This document shows, in pieces, positions 18,594-27,409 of a DNA stretch of 64,000 bases. The notes beneath the pieces were generated by a model. That model did no database searches and was not told where the DNA came from. It saw nothing but the letters and a program-made list of their open reading frames with translations. Source of the DNA: Mycobacterium sp. 852002-51961_SCH5331710 (lineage in GTDB: Bacteria > Actinomycetota > Actinomycetes > Mycobacteriales > Mycobacteriaceae); assembly GCF_001665535.1 (NCBI RefSeq), contig NZ_LZSQ01000053.1, positions 1 to 64,000 of the forward strand, written 5' to 3'. Position 1 is the first letter of the stretch; every line of letters starts with the position of its first letter. The position numbers and the translations under genes are program-made.

Positions 18594-19436
18594 CTAACCC
18601 GACAGGTTGAAGTTGCCGGTGGCACCGTACACGGCCAAGGAGATGAACAAGGTGATGATGACGACGACGATCAGCGAAGTCCGAACCGCCTTACCCACCG
18701 CGACGCCAACGCCGACAGGTCCGCCCGAAGCGTTGTAGCCGTAGTAGGTGTGGACGAGCATCACGGCGACCGCCATCACGATCGCCTGAGCGAAAGACCA
18801 CAACAGATCGTTCGGTATCAGGAACGTATTGAAGTAGTGGTCGTAGAGACCGCCCGACTGTCCGTTGACGTAGACGGTGATGGTGCGAGCCGAGAAGAAC
18901 GCGGCCAGCACGGCCAACGAATACAGCGGGATTATCGCAATCAGGCCGGCGACGATGCGGGTGGACACCAGGTAGGACACCGAGTGCACGGCCATTGATT
19001 CGACCGCATCGATCTCTTCGGAGATGCGCATTGCGCCCAGTTGCGCGGTGGTACCTGCGCCTATGGTGGCCGCGAGCGCGATACCGGCGATGATCGGCGC
19101 AACGATGCGCACGTTGAGATAGGCGGACAGGAACCCGGTGAGCGCCTCGATGCCAATGTTGCCCAGTGACTCGTAGCCCTGCACGGCGATGACGCCGCCG
19201 GACGCCAGCGTGAGGAAGGCAGCGACACCGACCGTGCCACCGATCAGGATCAGCGCACCGGTGCCCAGGGTCATCTCGGCTATCAACCGGGTCGTTTCCT
19301 TGCCGTAGCGACGCACCGCGTTCGGCATGTACCGCACCGACTCGGCGTAGAACAACGCCTGCTCGCCAAAGGTATCCACGGCCTTGGGCACCCGTTCGAG
19401 CGCCCGCCGCATTCTCAGCGACACGTCGTAGCTCAT
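18594..19436 (-). CDS. yrbE4B: YrbE4B, Mce4 permease subunit
   Basis: 280-residue MlaE/YrbE-type integral membrane protein with about five to six hydrophobic segments and the EQhL-like loop GAMRISEEIDAVESM that contacts the MceG-type ATPase. The ATG at 19436 overlaps the yrbE4A stop (ATGA); the 46-codon extension upstream is a frame shadow. Pairs with YrbE4A as the permease that moves sterol across the inner membrane. Confidence 0.95.
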   Translation of the reverse strand: MSYDVSLRMRRALERVPKAVDTFGEQALFYAESVRYMPNAVRRYGKETTRLIAEMTLGTGALILIGGTVGVAAFLTLASGGVIAVQGYESLGNIGIEALTGFLSAYLNVRIVAPIIAGIALAATIGAGTTAQLGAMRISEEIDAVESMAVHSVSYLVSTRIVAGLIAIIPLYSLAVLAAFFSARTITVYVNGQSGGLYDHYFNTFLIPNDLLWSFAQAIVMAVAVMLVHTYYGYNASGGPVGVGVAVGKAVRTSLIVVVIITLFISLAVYGATGNFNLSG

Positions 19437-20197
19437 CAGCCCAGCACCCGAACGCCGATTGCGGTCATAAGTACGTTGATCACGAACAGACAGATGAAGG
19501 CATAGATGACGGTCTCGTTGACGGCCTCTCCGACCCCCTTGGGTCCACCCTTGACGGTGAGTCCGCGATAGCAACCGACGAGTCCCGCCATTACGCCGAA
19601 CAGCAGGGCCTTGACTTCGGAGATCACCAACTCGCCGAGCCCGGTGAGGATGGTCAGGCCGTTGATGAAGGCCCCGGGGTTCACACCCTGCAGTAGTACG
19701 GAGAACACATAGCCGCCGACCAGGCCGATCGCGATCACCAGACCGTTGAGCAGCAGCGCCACCGTGGTCGACGCCAGCACGCGCGGCACCACCAGCCGTT
19801 GAATGGGATCGATGCCGAGCACCCGCATCGCGTCGATCTCTTCACGGATGGTGCGGGCGCCCAGGTCCGCGCAGATTGCCGTCGCACCGGCGCCGGCGAT
19901 GACGAGCACGGTCGAGATTGGGCCGAGCTGCGTCACCGTGCCGAACGCGGTGCCGGACCCGGACAGGTCCGCGGCACCGATCTCTCGCAACAGGATGTTG
20001 AGGGTGAACGCGACCAGCACTGTGAATGGAATCGAAATCAGCAGGGTCGGAACGAGCGAAACCTTCGCGATCATCCATGTTTGCTCGAGGAACTCACGGA
20101 ATTGAAAGGGGCGTCGAAAGATCTTGAGGAACGTTTCCAAGGACATCTCGAAGAAGCCGCCCACGGCCCGCGTCGGGACCGTGAGCTGTTTGATCAA
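19436..20197 (-). CDS. yrbE4A: YrbE4A, Mce4 permease subunit
   Basis: 253-residue MlaE/YrbE permease with the conserved loop GARTIREEIDAMRVLGIDPI and several membrane segments. A TTG start at 20197 is used because it gives MIKQLTVPTRAVGGFFEM, matching the family N-terminus, and GGAGC lies upstream. First gene of the operon yrbE4AB-mce4ABCDEF-mas. One consensus and one near-consensus KstR site lie in the 263-bp gap upstream. Confidence 0.93.
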   Translation of the reverse strand: MIKQLTVPTRAVGGFFEMSLETFLKIFRRPFQFREFLEQTWMIAKVSLVPTLLISIPFTVLVAFTLNILLREIGAADLSGSGTAFGTVTQLGPISTVLVIAGAGATAICADLGARTIREEIDAMRVLGIDPIQRLVVPRVLASTTVALLLNGLVIAIGLVGGYVFSVLLQGVNPGAFINGLTILTGLGELVISEVKALLFGVMAGLVGCYRGLTVKGGPKGVGEAVNETVIYAFICLFVINVLMTAIGVRVLG

Positions 20198-20328
20198 CCT
20201 TTGCTCCGTTCTCGGGGGAAGGGATGTTCGGCGCGTCGTCTTCGTGGCGAAGAGGTGAAATACGTTGTCACGGCGGACTTCCCACCCCTTGGCTCAGCGT
20301 TGCTCTCAGTGAGCCGGATCATACTAAC

Positions 20329-20342
20329 TAGAACACGTTCGG
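20329..20342. promoter_or_regulatory. Near-consensus KstR site upstream of mce4
   Basis: TAGAACACGTTCGG matches the KstR consensus except for the last base. It lies 76 bp downstream of the better site at 20418 and 132 bp before the yrbE4A start. Confidence 0.5.
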
Positions 20343-20417
20343 AGTGTCAAAGCTCCGAAAATGGAGTCACAAATGTGATTTTTGTGCTGGTCAGGGCAAG
20401 TGTGACGCAGCTCATTC

Positions 20418-20431
20418 TAGAACGTGTTCTA
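20418..20431. promoter_or_regulatory. KstR operator upstream of the mce4 operon
   Basis: TAGAACGTGTTCTA is symmetric apart from the central GT and matches TnnAACnnGTTnnA. It lies between the hsd4A stop (20461) and yrbE4A. Confidence 0.85.
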
Positions 20432-20460
20432 GTCGAGCTCGGCCGTAACGAACGAGACCG

Positions 20461-21375
20461 TCAGTCTTGCTGATTCATCAGCGCGGTGGCCGAGAAACAC
20501 TTCTGCGGATCGCGTCCAGCAAAGTACTCCTGGAGGGTCGCGGACAGCTTCGAAGGGTCCCAGGCATCGGCTTCGGCGCTGAATTGCGCCTCGACCGTCG
20601 GCGCTGCCACCAGTGTCACGGTAGGACCGTAGACGATGAAGAGCTGACCGTTGACCGCTTCGGCTGCCGGGGAGGCCAGGAAGCGCACCAGGTTCACGAC
20701 GTGGTCGGGTGACAACGGGTCGATCTGGCCTTCGCTCAATTCCGGTGCTTCGCCGAACACGTCCGCGGTCATCGCGGTGCGGGCACGGGGCGCGATGGCG
20801 TTGGCCCGCACACCGTAGCGTTCCAGGGCCCGGGCCATCGACAGCGTCAACGCGGTGATGCCGGCCTTGGCGGCGCCGTAGTTGGCCTGCCCGACCGGCC
20901 CCACCAGCCCGGCTTCCGACGAGGTGTTGATGACGCGGCCGTAGACCTGGCCGTTGTTGTCCTTCGCTTTCGCGCGCCAGTACGTGGCGGCGTTGCGGGT
21001 CAGCAGGAAGTGCCCGCGAAGGTGCACGGCGATCACCGCATCCCAGTCCTCGTCGGACATGTTGAACAGCATGCGGTCGCGGGTGATGCCGGCGTTGTTG
21101 ACGACGATGCCGAGGCCTCCGAGTCCGTCGGCCGTTTCGACCAGTTCGTCGGCGGTCGAGCGCTCGCTGATGTCGCCCGCCACCGCGACGCCCTTGGCGC
21201 CCGCTGCGGAGATCTCGTCGAGCACGTCGGACTTGTCGAGCGCGGCGGCGATGTCGTTCACGACGATGGTCGCCCCGGCCCGGGCCAGGCCGATGGCCTC
21301 CGCGCGTCCCAGCCCTGCCGCCGCGCCGGTTACCACCGCCACGCGCCCGGACAGGTCGTTGGGGTCTGTACTCAT
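20461..21375 (-). CDS. hsd4A: Hsd4A, 17-beta-hydroxysteroid / 3-hydroxyacyl-CoA dehydrogenase (Rv3502c-like)
   Basis: 304-residue SDR. Cofactor motif TGAAAGLGRA (about 17-26), NNAGITRDRM, catalytic serine in NTSSEAGL and YGAAK. Related to the dehydrogenase part of peroxisomal MFE-2/HSD17B4; expected to oxidise the 22-hydroxyl of steroid side-chain CoA esters. The start at 21375 lies 45 bp after fdxD on the same strand, so fdxD-hsd4A form a unit. That unit is divergent from fadE26 and shares its KstR site. Confidence 0.9.
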   Translation of the reverse strand: MSTDPNDLSGRVAVVTGAAAGLGRAEAIGLARAGATIVVNDIAAALDKSDVLDEISAAGAKGVAVAGDISERSTADELVETADGLGGLGIVVNNAGITRDRMLFNMSDEDWDAVIAVHLRGHFLLTRNAATYWRAKAKDNNGQVYGRVINTSSEAGLVGPVGQANYGAAKAGITALTLSMARALERYGVRANAIAPRARTAMTADVFGEAPELSEGQIDPLSPDHVVNLVRFLASPAAEAVNGQLFIVYGPTVTLVAAPTVEAQFSAEADAWDPSKLSATLQEYFAGRDPQKCFSATALMNQQD

Positions 21376-21420
21376 GCCACTCCTCGGATGCCCACGGGCG
21401 TCGTCAATTTATGAATACCT

Positions 21421-21612
21421 CTAGTCTCGCCGAAGCAGCGCCGCTCGCGGGCACTCCGCGATGGACTGCTCGGCCAGATCCTCCTGGTCGGCGGGCACCG
21501 GATCGAGTTTGACCACCGCATAGTCGTCGTCGTCGAGATCGAACAGGTCGGGCGCGATTCCCACGCAAACGGCGTTGCCCTCGCACCGGTCCCGGTCCAC
21601 TTCCACCCTCAT
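21421..21612 (-). CDS. fdxD: Ferredoxin FdxD
   Basis: 63-residue single-cluster ferredoxin. The cysteines seen are in CEGNAVC and AECPRAALL, a three-cysteine pattern typical of [3Fe-4S] actinobacterial ferredoxins; the body is acidic (FDLDDDDYA). The ATG at 21612 follows GAGGAGGTTGTG; a 20-codon extension is rejected. A candidate electron donor to a P450 or other oxygenase of the regulon (inference). Matches Rv3503c in place and size. Confidence 0.9.
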   Translation of the reverse strand: MRVEVDRDRCEGNAVCVGIAPDLFDLDDDDYAVVKLDPVPADQEDLAEQSIAECPRAALLRRD

Positions 21613-21675
21613 CACAACCTCCTCGCGGTCAAAGCTGCTCCGAGCCCAGTGTGGCACCGGCCTGGACCCCAAGAC

Positions 21676-21689
21676 TAGAACGTGTTACA
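21676..21689. promoter_or_regulatory. KstR operator between fdxD and fadE26
   Basis: TAGAACGTGTTACA matches the consensus and sits in the 145-bp divergent gap, 64 bp from fdxD and 69 bp from fadE26. It can serve both directions. Confidence 0.85.
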
Positions 21690-21757
21690 ACCGGGAGGGA
21701 ATCGGGGCTGACTCCCGGTATGCCACTTCGTGCCTCTAGAGAAGTTAGGACAAGGCG

Positions 21758-22939
21758 ATGCGGATCGGCTACACCCCAGAGCAGGAAGAGCTGCGTCGCG
21801 AGCTGCGCTCCTACTTCACCAAGCTCATGACGCCCGAGCGCGCCGAGGCGCTGGCATCCAACGACGGCGAGATGGGCCGCGGCAATGTGTACCGCGAGAC
21901 CGTCGCGCAGATGGGCAAGGACGGCTGGCTCACGCTGTCCTGGCCCAAGGAGTTCGGCGGCCAGGAGCGCCCGCCCATCGACGGTTTGATCTTCAACGAC
22001 GAGGCCGCGATCGCGAACGTGCCGGTGCCGTTCCTGACGATCAACAGCGTCGCGCCGACGATCATGCACTTCGGCAGCGACGAGCAGAAGAAGTTCTTCC
22101 TGCCCAAGATCGCCGCCGGCGAACTGCACTTCTCGATCGGCTACTCCGAGCCCGGCGCCGGCACCGACCTGGCATCGCTGCGCACCACCGCGGTTCGCGA
22201 CGGCGACGACTATGTGATCAACGGCCAGAAGATGTGGACGAGCCTGATCGCCTACGCCGACTATGTGTGGCTGGCCGCGCGCACCAATCCCGAGGCCAAA
22301 AAGCACCGCGGGATCTCGATGCTGATCGTCCCCACCACGGCCGAGGGGTTCTCCTGGACGCCGGTCCACACGATGGCGGGGGTGGACACCAGCGCCACCT
22401 ACTACCAGGACGTTCGGGTGCCGGTCACCAACCTCGTCGGCGAGGAGAACGCCGGGTGGAAGCTGGTGACCAACCAGCTCAACCACGAGCGCGTGGCACT
22501 CGTATCGGCCCAGCCGATCTTCCTGGCGCTCAACGGGGTTCGCGAGTGGGCTCAGAACACCAAGGACGTGCACGGCAACCGGTTGATCGACTCGGAGTGG
22601 GTGCAGCTCAACCTGGCCCGGGTGCACGCCAAGGCCGAAGTGCTCAAGCTGATCAACTGGGAACTGGCGTCCTCCGACGAGGCCGCGCCCTCCCCCGCCG
22701 ACGCATCGGCGGCCAAGGTGTACGGGACCGAATTGGCGACGGAGGCCTATCGCCTGCTGATGGAGGTGCTCGGCACGGCGGCCACGCTGCGTCCCGGTTC
22801 GCCGGGCGCGCTGCTGCGCGGACGGATCGAACGGATGCACCGCAGCTGCCTGATCCTCACCTTCGGCGGCGGCACCAACGAAATTCAACGCGACATCATC
22901 GGCATGGTCGCGTTGGGCCTGCCCCGAGTGAATCGATAG
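21758..22939 (+). CDS. fadE26: Acyl-CoA dehydrogenase FadE26 (ChsE4)
   Basis: 393-residue acyl-CoA dehydrogenase. Landmarks are FSIGYSEPGAGTDLASL, the NGQKMWTSL strand and the C-terminal GGGTNEIQRDIIGMVALG. In M. tuberculosis FadE26 and FadE27 form an alpha2beta2 enzyme (ChsE4-ChsE5) that introduces the double bond into side-chain steroid-CoA esters. ATG 21758; fadE27 follows 11 bp later and fadD17 after that, one operon behind the KstR site. Confidence 0.93.
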   Translation: MRIGYTPEQEELRRELRSYFTKLMTPERAEALASNDGEMGRGNVYRETVAQMGKDGWLTLSWPKEFGGQERPPIDGLIFNDEAAIANVPVPFLTINSVAPTIMHFGSDEQKKFFLPKIAAGELHFSIGYSEPGAGTDLASLRTTAVRDGDDYVINGQKMWTSLIAYADYVWLAARTNPEAKKHRGISMLIVPTTAEGFSWTPVHTMAGVDTSATYYQDVRVPVTNLVGEENAGWKLVTNQLNHERVALVSAQPIFLALNGVREWAQNTKDVHGNRLIDSEWVQLNLARVHAKAEVLKLINWELASSDEAAPSPADASAAKVYGTELATEAYRLLMEVLGTAATLRPGSPGALLRGRIERMHRSCLILTFGGGTNEIQRDIIGMVALGLPRVNR

Positions 22940-22950
22940 GAAGACTCACC

Positions 22951-24048
22951 ATGGACTTCAAGACAACCGAAGCGTCCGAAGACCTCGGCGGCCTGGTGCG
23001 CACCATCGTCGATTCGGTCGTGACCCCCGAACGCCAGCGGGAACTGGACGGCCTCGATCAACGGTTCGACAAATCGCTGTGGGGAAAGCTGATCGAGGCC
23101 GACGTGCTGTCGGCTGCCGCTCCCGAGTCGGTGGGCGGCGGCGGATTCGGCGTGCTCGAACAGGTGGCCATCCTGGTCGCACTCGGCAGGCAGTTGTCCG
23201 CGGTGCCCTACCTCGAATCGGTCGTGCTGGGCGCCGGCGCGCTGGCCAAGTTCGGCCCGGACGCGCTGCAGCAGGAGTGGGCGGTGCCCGCGATCAAGGG
23301 CGACAAGGTGCTCACCGTCGCGCTCGACGGCGAGATGGGTCAGGGTCCGGTGCAGGCTCAGTCGAGCGACGGTGGCTACCGGCTCACCGGGTCGCGCACG
23401 CAGGTTCCGTACGGTCCCGTGGCCGACGCATTCCTGATCCCGGCCGAAACAGATTCGGGCGTCAAGGTTTTCCTGGTCGCCGCGGCGGACCCCGGCGTGA
23501 CGGTCGAGTCGTTGAGCACCACCGGTCACGGCAGCATCGGACACCTCGAACTGCAGGGCACCGAGGTCGACGCTGGCCGCGTGGTCGGCGACGATTCTGC
23601 TGTCGCCTGGCTGATCACCCGGGCGACGCTGGGCCGCAGTGCCTTTCAGCTCGGGGTGCTAGACCGCGCGCTCGAGCTCACCGCGGCATATGCCCGTGAA
23701 CGCGAGCAGTTCGACCGGCCGATCGGCAGTTTCCAGGCGGTGTCGTCGCGACTGGCCGACGGCTACATCGACGTCAAGGCGCTTCGACTCACGCTGACGC
23801 AGGCGGCCTGGCGGTTGTCCGAAGATCTTCCCGCGGACATCGACGTCAACACCGCGGCGTTCTGGGCCGCCGAAGCGGGGCACCGCGTCGCGCACACCAC
23901 GGTGCACGTTCACGGTGGTGTCGGTATCGACACCGACCACCCCGTGCACCGGTATTTCCTGGCGGCCAAGCAGACCGAGTTCGCGGTCGGCGGCACGACG
24001 GGGCAACTGCTGCGCATCGGCCGGGAGTTGGCCGATACGCCCGCGTGA
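22951..24048 (+). CDS. fadE27: Acyl-CoA dehydrogenase FadE27 (ChsE5)
   Basis: 365-residue partner of FadE26. The dehydrogenase fold is recognisable (GRSAFQLGVLDRALELTAAY, QFDRPIGSFQAVSSRLAD, HVHGGVGIDTDHPVHRYF). Steroid-type heteromeric ACADs share FAD and active-site residues across the two subunits. The ATG at 22951 lies 11 bp after fadE26. Confidence 0.92.
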   Translation: MDFKTTEASEDLGGLVRTIVDSVVTPERQRELDGLDQRFDKSLWGKLIEADVLSAAAPESVGGGGFGVLEQVAILVALGRQLSAVPYLESVVLGAGALAKFGPDALQQEWAVPAIKGDKVLTVALDGEMGQGPVQAQSSDGGYRLTGSRTQVPYGPVADAFLIPAETDSGVKVFLVAAADPGVTVESLSTTGHGSIGHLELQGTEVDAGRVVGDDSAVAWLITRATLGRSAFQLGVLDRALELTAAYAREREQFDRPIGSFQAVSSRLADGYIDVKALRLTLTQAAWRLSEDLPADIDVNTAAFWAAEAGHRVAHTTVHVHGGVGIDTDHPVHRYFLAAKQTEFAVGGTTGQLLRIGRELADTPA

Positions 24049-24049
24049 T

Positions 24050-25555
24050 GTGAACAAGCTGCCCACGGTCGCCGAGTTGCTGGCGCCGCTGGTCGACGTC
24101 GACGACCGCGGGGTGCTCTTCGAGGAGACGTTCACCCCCTGGCGCGACCATCTTCGCGATGCCGCGGCGATCGCCGCCGCGCTGCGCGCCCGTCTCGATC
24201 CCCAACGCCCTCCGCACGTCGGGGTGCTGCTGCAGAACACACCGTTCTTCTCGGCGGTGCTGGCGGCCGCGGGTCTGACGGGGATCGTGCCGGTAGGCCT
24301 CAATCCGGTGCGCCGCGGAGCCGCGCTTGCGAGGGATATCGCCCACGCCGATTGCCAACTGGTGCTTGCCGATTCGGGCGCGCGAGAGGTGATCGAGGGG
24401 ATCGACCACGTCGACGTTGATTCGCCGCAGTGGGCGGACGAGGTGGCGGCGTTCGCCGACGAGCCCGTCGTGGTGCGCGAGGCCGATCCGGCCGACCTGT
24501 TCATGCTCATCTACACATCGGGCACCAGCGGAGACCCGAAGGCCGTCAAGTGCAGCCACGGCAAGGTGGCGGTGGCCGGCGTGACGATGACGCAGCGCTT
24601 CGATCTCGGAACCAGCGATGTCTGTTACGTGTCGATGCCGCTGTTCCACTCCAACGCGGTACTGGTCGGGTGGGCCGTGGCGCTGGCCTCGCGGAGTTCT
24701 CTTGCGTTGCGTCGCAAGTTCTCCGCCTCGCAGTTCCTGCCCGATGTCCGGCGCTTCGGCGCGACGTATGCGAACTACGTGGGGAAGCCGTTGTCGTATG
24801 TCCTTGCCACACCGGAGCTTCCGGACGACGCGGAAAACCCGCTGCGGGCGGTGTACGGCAACGAGGGCGCACCGGCCGACGTCGAACGGTTCGCCAAGCG
24901 TTTCGGCACGGTGGTGATGGATGGCTTCGGCTCGACCGAGGGCGGGATCGCGATCGCCCGCACGCCGGACACTCCCCCGGGCTCGCTGGGGCCGCTGCCG
25001 CCGGGCACCGAGATCGTCGACGTCGACACTGGTGAACCGTGTCCGCCCGGTGTGACCGGCGAGCTCGTGAACACCTCGGACGCAGGGCGTTTCGAGGGGT
25101 ACTACAACGACCCGGAGGCCGACGCAGAGCGGATGCGCGGCGGCGTGTACCACAGCGGGGACCTGGCGTACCGCGATGAGAACGGTTACGCGTACTTCGC
25201 GGGCAGGCTCGGCGACTGGATGCGGGTGGACGGCGAGAACCTCGGCTCGGCGCCTATCGAGCGTGTACTGCTGCGACATCCGGATGTGGTCGAGGTCGCG
25301 GTCTACGGGATACCCGCGCCCGATGTCGGCGACCAGGTCATGGCGGCGTTGACCCTCACCGAGGGTGCACTTTTCGACGTCGACGCGTTCCGCGAATTTC
25401 TCGCGTCGCAACCCGATCTCGGCCCGAAGCAGTGGCCGTCGTACGTGCGTGTGAGCACGGCGCTACCCCGCACCGAGACGTTCAAGGTGATCAAGCGGCG
25501 GCTCTCGGCCGAAGGCACCGACTGCGCGGACCCGGTGTACCCGATCCCGCGCTAA
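24050..25555 (+). CDS. fadD17: Steroid side-chain acyl-CoA ligase FadD17
   Basis: 501-residue adenylate-forming enzyme. Motifs are LIYTSGTSGDPKAVK (P-loop-like A3), DGFGSTEGG (A5), HSGDLAYRDENGYAYFAGR (A7/A8) and the catalytic lysine context TFKVIKRRL (A10). FadD17 in M. tuberculosis activates steroid side-chain carboxylates. The GTG at 24050 starts one base after the fadE27 stop, so translation is probably coupled. A longer upstream reading is a shadow of fadE27. Confidence 0.9.
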   Translation: MNKLPTVAELLAPLVDVDDRGVLFEETFTPWRDHLRDAAAIAAALRARLDPQRPPHVGVLLQNTPFFSAVLAAAGLTGIVPVGLNPVRRGAALARDIAHADCQLVLADSGAREVIEGIDHVDVDSPQWADEVAAFADEPVVVREADPADLFMLIYTSGTSGDPKAVKCSHGKVAVAGVTMTQRFDLGTSDVCYVSMPLFHSNAVLVGWAVALASRSSLALRRKFSASQFLPDVRRFGATYANYVGKPLSYVLATPELPDDAENPLRAVYGNEGAPADVERFAKRFGTVVMDGFGSTEGGIAIARTPDTPPGSLGPLPPGTEIVDVDTGEPCPPGVTGELVNTSDAGRFEGYYNDPEADAERMRGGVYHSGDLAYRDENGYAYFAGRLGDWMRVDGENLGSAPIERVLLRHPDVVEVAVYGIPAPDVGDQVMAALTLTEGALFDVDAFREFLASQPDLGPKQWPSYVRVSTALPRTETFKVIKRRLSAEGTDCADPVYPIPR

Positions 25556-25602
25556 CGCTGCTTGACCTCCGGTCACAGATCGCGACCACCAGCGCAGTAA
25601 TT

Positions 25603-25626
25603 GATGTCCTCCGCTATGGACACGAA
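25603..25626. promoter_or_regulatory. Candidate TetR operator, copy A
   Basis: GATGTCC-n7-ATGGACACGAA. Shares GATGT, GC and ATGGACA-GAA at the same spacing with copy B 34 bp downstream, and has an internal inverted TGTCC/GGACA. Confidence 0.5.
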
Positions 25627-25636
25627 TACCCCATTC

Positions 25637-25660
25637 GATGTACATTGCGATGGACATGAA
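25637..25660. promoter_or_regulatory. Candidate TetR operator, copy B
   Basis: Contains ATGTaCAT-tgcg-ATGgACAT (25638-25657), an almost perfect inverted repeat, 17-39 bp ahead of the TetR start chosen here. Its overlap with more upstream ATG codons argues that those are not the true start. Confidence 0.55.
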
Positions 25661-25676
25661 ATCGCGCAAGTACGAC

Positions 25677-26255
25677 ATGAGCACCCGCGAGGCAGCCAAA
25701 CTCGGCACCCGCGACGCGATCATCGACGCTTGCGTGCAGGCATGTATGGCGCAACGCTCGTTCGGGGTCACGCTCGCTGCCGTGGCCGAACGGGCTGGGG
25801 TCACGGTCAAGACGGTGTTACGACACTTCGGCAGTCGTGACGACCTGCTCGACGCGGCGTTTCAGCGCGCGTACGACGAAGCGATCGCCGAACGGACGTC
25901 GCCGCCGGGAGACATCGATTCCGCACTCGACGCCCTCATCGCACATTACGAGCGGCTCGGCGACGTGGTGCTCGCCATGCTCGCCCAGGAGGACAGTGAC
26001 GCGCGAGCCCGGCGGATGAATGCCACGGGCCGCCTGACACACCGGGCGTGGGTGGAAGAGGTGTTCGACGAGCACCTCCCCTCCGATCACGACACGCGTT
26101 CTCGGGTCGTCGACGCGTTGGTGGTCGCCACCGACGTGTACTGCTGGAAGATCCTGCGGCGCGATCGCAAGTTGTCCGTGCCCGACGTGCGCGATCGCAT
26201 TCTGCTCCTGACCGAGGCGGTGCTGGCCCATGAAACTTCTCTTCGCCATCGCTGA
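25677..26255 (+). CDS. TetR-family transcriptional regulator
   Basis: 192-residue TetR protein. An N-terminal helix-turn-helix (about residues 8-55: GTRDAIIDACVQAC, VTLAAVAERAGVTVKTVLRHFGSRDDLL) precedes a helical ligand domain. In-frame ATGs at 25638, 25650 and 25656 are possible. 25677 is preferred because the first three lie in a palindrome that looks like the operator, though no strong ribosome-binding site marks any of them. Overlaps the glycosyltransferase gene by 26 bp, so that gene is its likely target. The pair is absent from the equivalent M. tuberculosis interval as I recall it. Confidence 0.8.
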   Translation: MSTREAAKLGTRDAIIDACVQACMAQRSFGVTLAAVAERAGVTVKTVLRHFGSRDDLLDAAFQRAYDEAIAERTSPPGDIDSALDALIAHYERLGDVVLAMLAQEDSDARARRMNATGRLTHRAWVEEVFDEHLPSDHDTRSRVVDALVVATDVYCWKILRRDRKLSVPDVRDRILLLTEAVLAHETSLRHR

Positions 26256-27372
26256 CGGCGGCGGTAACGTCCCGCCCCAGCTGCGGGTCGCATGCGCCCT
26301 TCGCGCGCGGGGCGCGCAAATCCTCGTGGTCGGCCATCCCGGCGTGCGGAAATACGCTGAGCAGGAAGGCCTCTCATTTGAGCAGTTCGGTCGGGGACAT
26401 GACATGAACTCCACGACCCAGCGGCCGCTCGCCTCGATGATGATCGACTTCGTTCGGGTGATGGGAGATCCCCGGATCGGCGAAGCCGTCGTCGACGCGG
26501 CGCGCCGACACGGCAGCGATGCGGTGGTCGTCGACATGCTTTTCGGAGCCGGAACCGCCGAAATCGTGAAGTCGGGACTGCCGACAGTGGTTTTCGTGCA
26601 CTGCTTCTACAGGGCCGTCCAAGACTTCATGGCCAGCCCCGCCGGACGGTTACTGAAGCTGCGAGGCGTCGCACCGCATCCCACCGAGGATGAGAGCGTG
26701 TTGCAGATCGTCAGTGCCGACGCGCATCTCGATCCCGCACACGGTCGCCCGTCGGTCCGGCACGTCGGCGTGGTGTGGCAGGGCACGCCGAAACAGTCGC
26801 AACCGGCCGAGGTGCCACGAATCCTGGTGAGCCTCAGCACATGTGCGTTCGCCGGACAGCGACGCATGCTCCAGCGCATCGTCGATGCGCTTGCGCCGCT
26901 GCCGGTCGAGGCGATCGTCACCACCGGCCCCGGCATCGACGCCTCACGCCTGCGGATTCCGCCGAATGCCCGAGTCCACAGTTGGCTCGACCATGACGAG
27001 GTGCTCGCCGACGCATCGGCGGTCGTGGGCCACGGGGGGCACAGCACCACCATGCGGGCGCTGTCGTTCGGCGTCCCGGTGGTGGTGATGCCGGCCAATC
27101 CCTTCATCGACCAGAAACGCGTCGGGAAAGCGGTGGCACGCGCGGGTGCGGGTCGGCTGCTCGGCAAACACGCACGGCCCAAACGCATTCGAGCCGCGGT
27201 GACGTCGGTGCTCGCCGAGCCCCACTACCGGCAGGCCGCCACCGAAATCGGCGATCGGATCCGCCGGCGCGACGGCGCGGTCGTCGCCGCCGACGTCGTC
27301 GAGCAGTTCGTCGGCCTACGGGCGGGACATTCCAATACTGACGATCGCGGCATTCCCACTCGCCAGAGCTAG
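26230..27372 (+). CDS. GT1-type glycosyltransferase (UGT/MGT-like)
   Basis: 380-residue GT-B enzyme. The N-terminal Rossmann half begins MKLLFAIADGGGNVPPQL. The C-terminal donor-binding signature is HSWLDHDEVLADASAVVGHG then GHSTTMRALSFGVPVVVMP, ending NPFIDQKRVGKAV. This resembles UDP-glucuronosyltransferase/macrolide glycosyltransferases, which modify small lipophilic acceptors. The acceptor is unknown; sterol or a sterol intermediate is possible from context only. Its start lies inside the TetR gene, and it sits as an insert in the steroid cluster. Confidence 0.8.
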   Translation: MKLLFAIADGGGNVPPQLRVACALRARGAQILVVGHPGVRKYAEQEGLSFEQFGRGHDMNSTTQRPLASMMIDFVRVMGDPRIGEAVVDAARRHGSDAVVVDMLFGAGTAEIVKSGLPTVVFVHCFYRAVQDFMASPAGRLLKLRGVAPHPTEDESVLQIVSADAHLDPAHGRPSVRHVGVVWQGTPKQSQPAEVPRILVSLSTCAFAGQRRMLQRIVDALAPLPVEAIVTTGPGIDASRLRIPPNARVHSWLDHDEVLADASAVVGHGGHSTTMRALSFGVPVVVMPANPFIDQKRVGKAVARAGAGRLLGKHARPKRIRAAVTSVLAEPHYRQAATEIGDRIRRRDGAVVAADVVEQFVGLRAGHSNTDDRGIPTRQS

Positions 27373-27409
27373 GCGAACTTCTGACCGCCCGTCCCGAAGG
27401 TGGGGAGAG

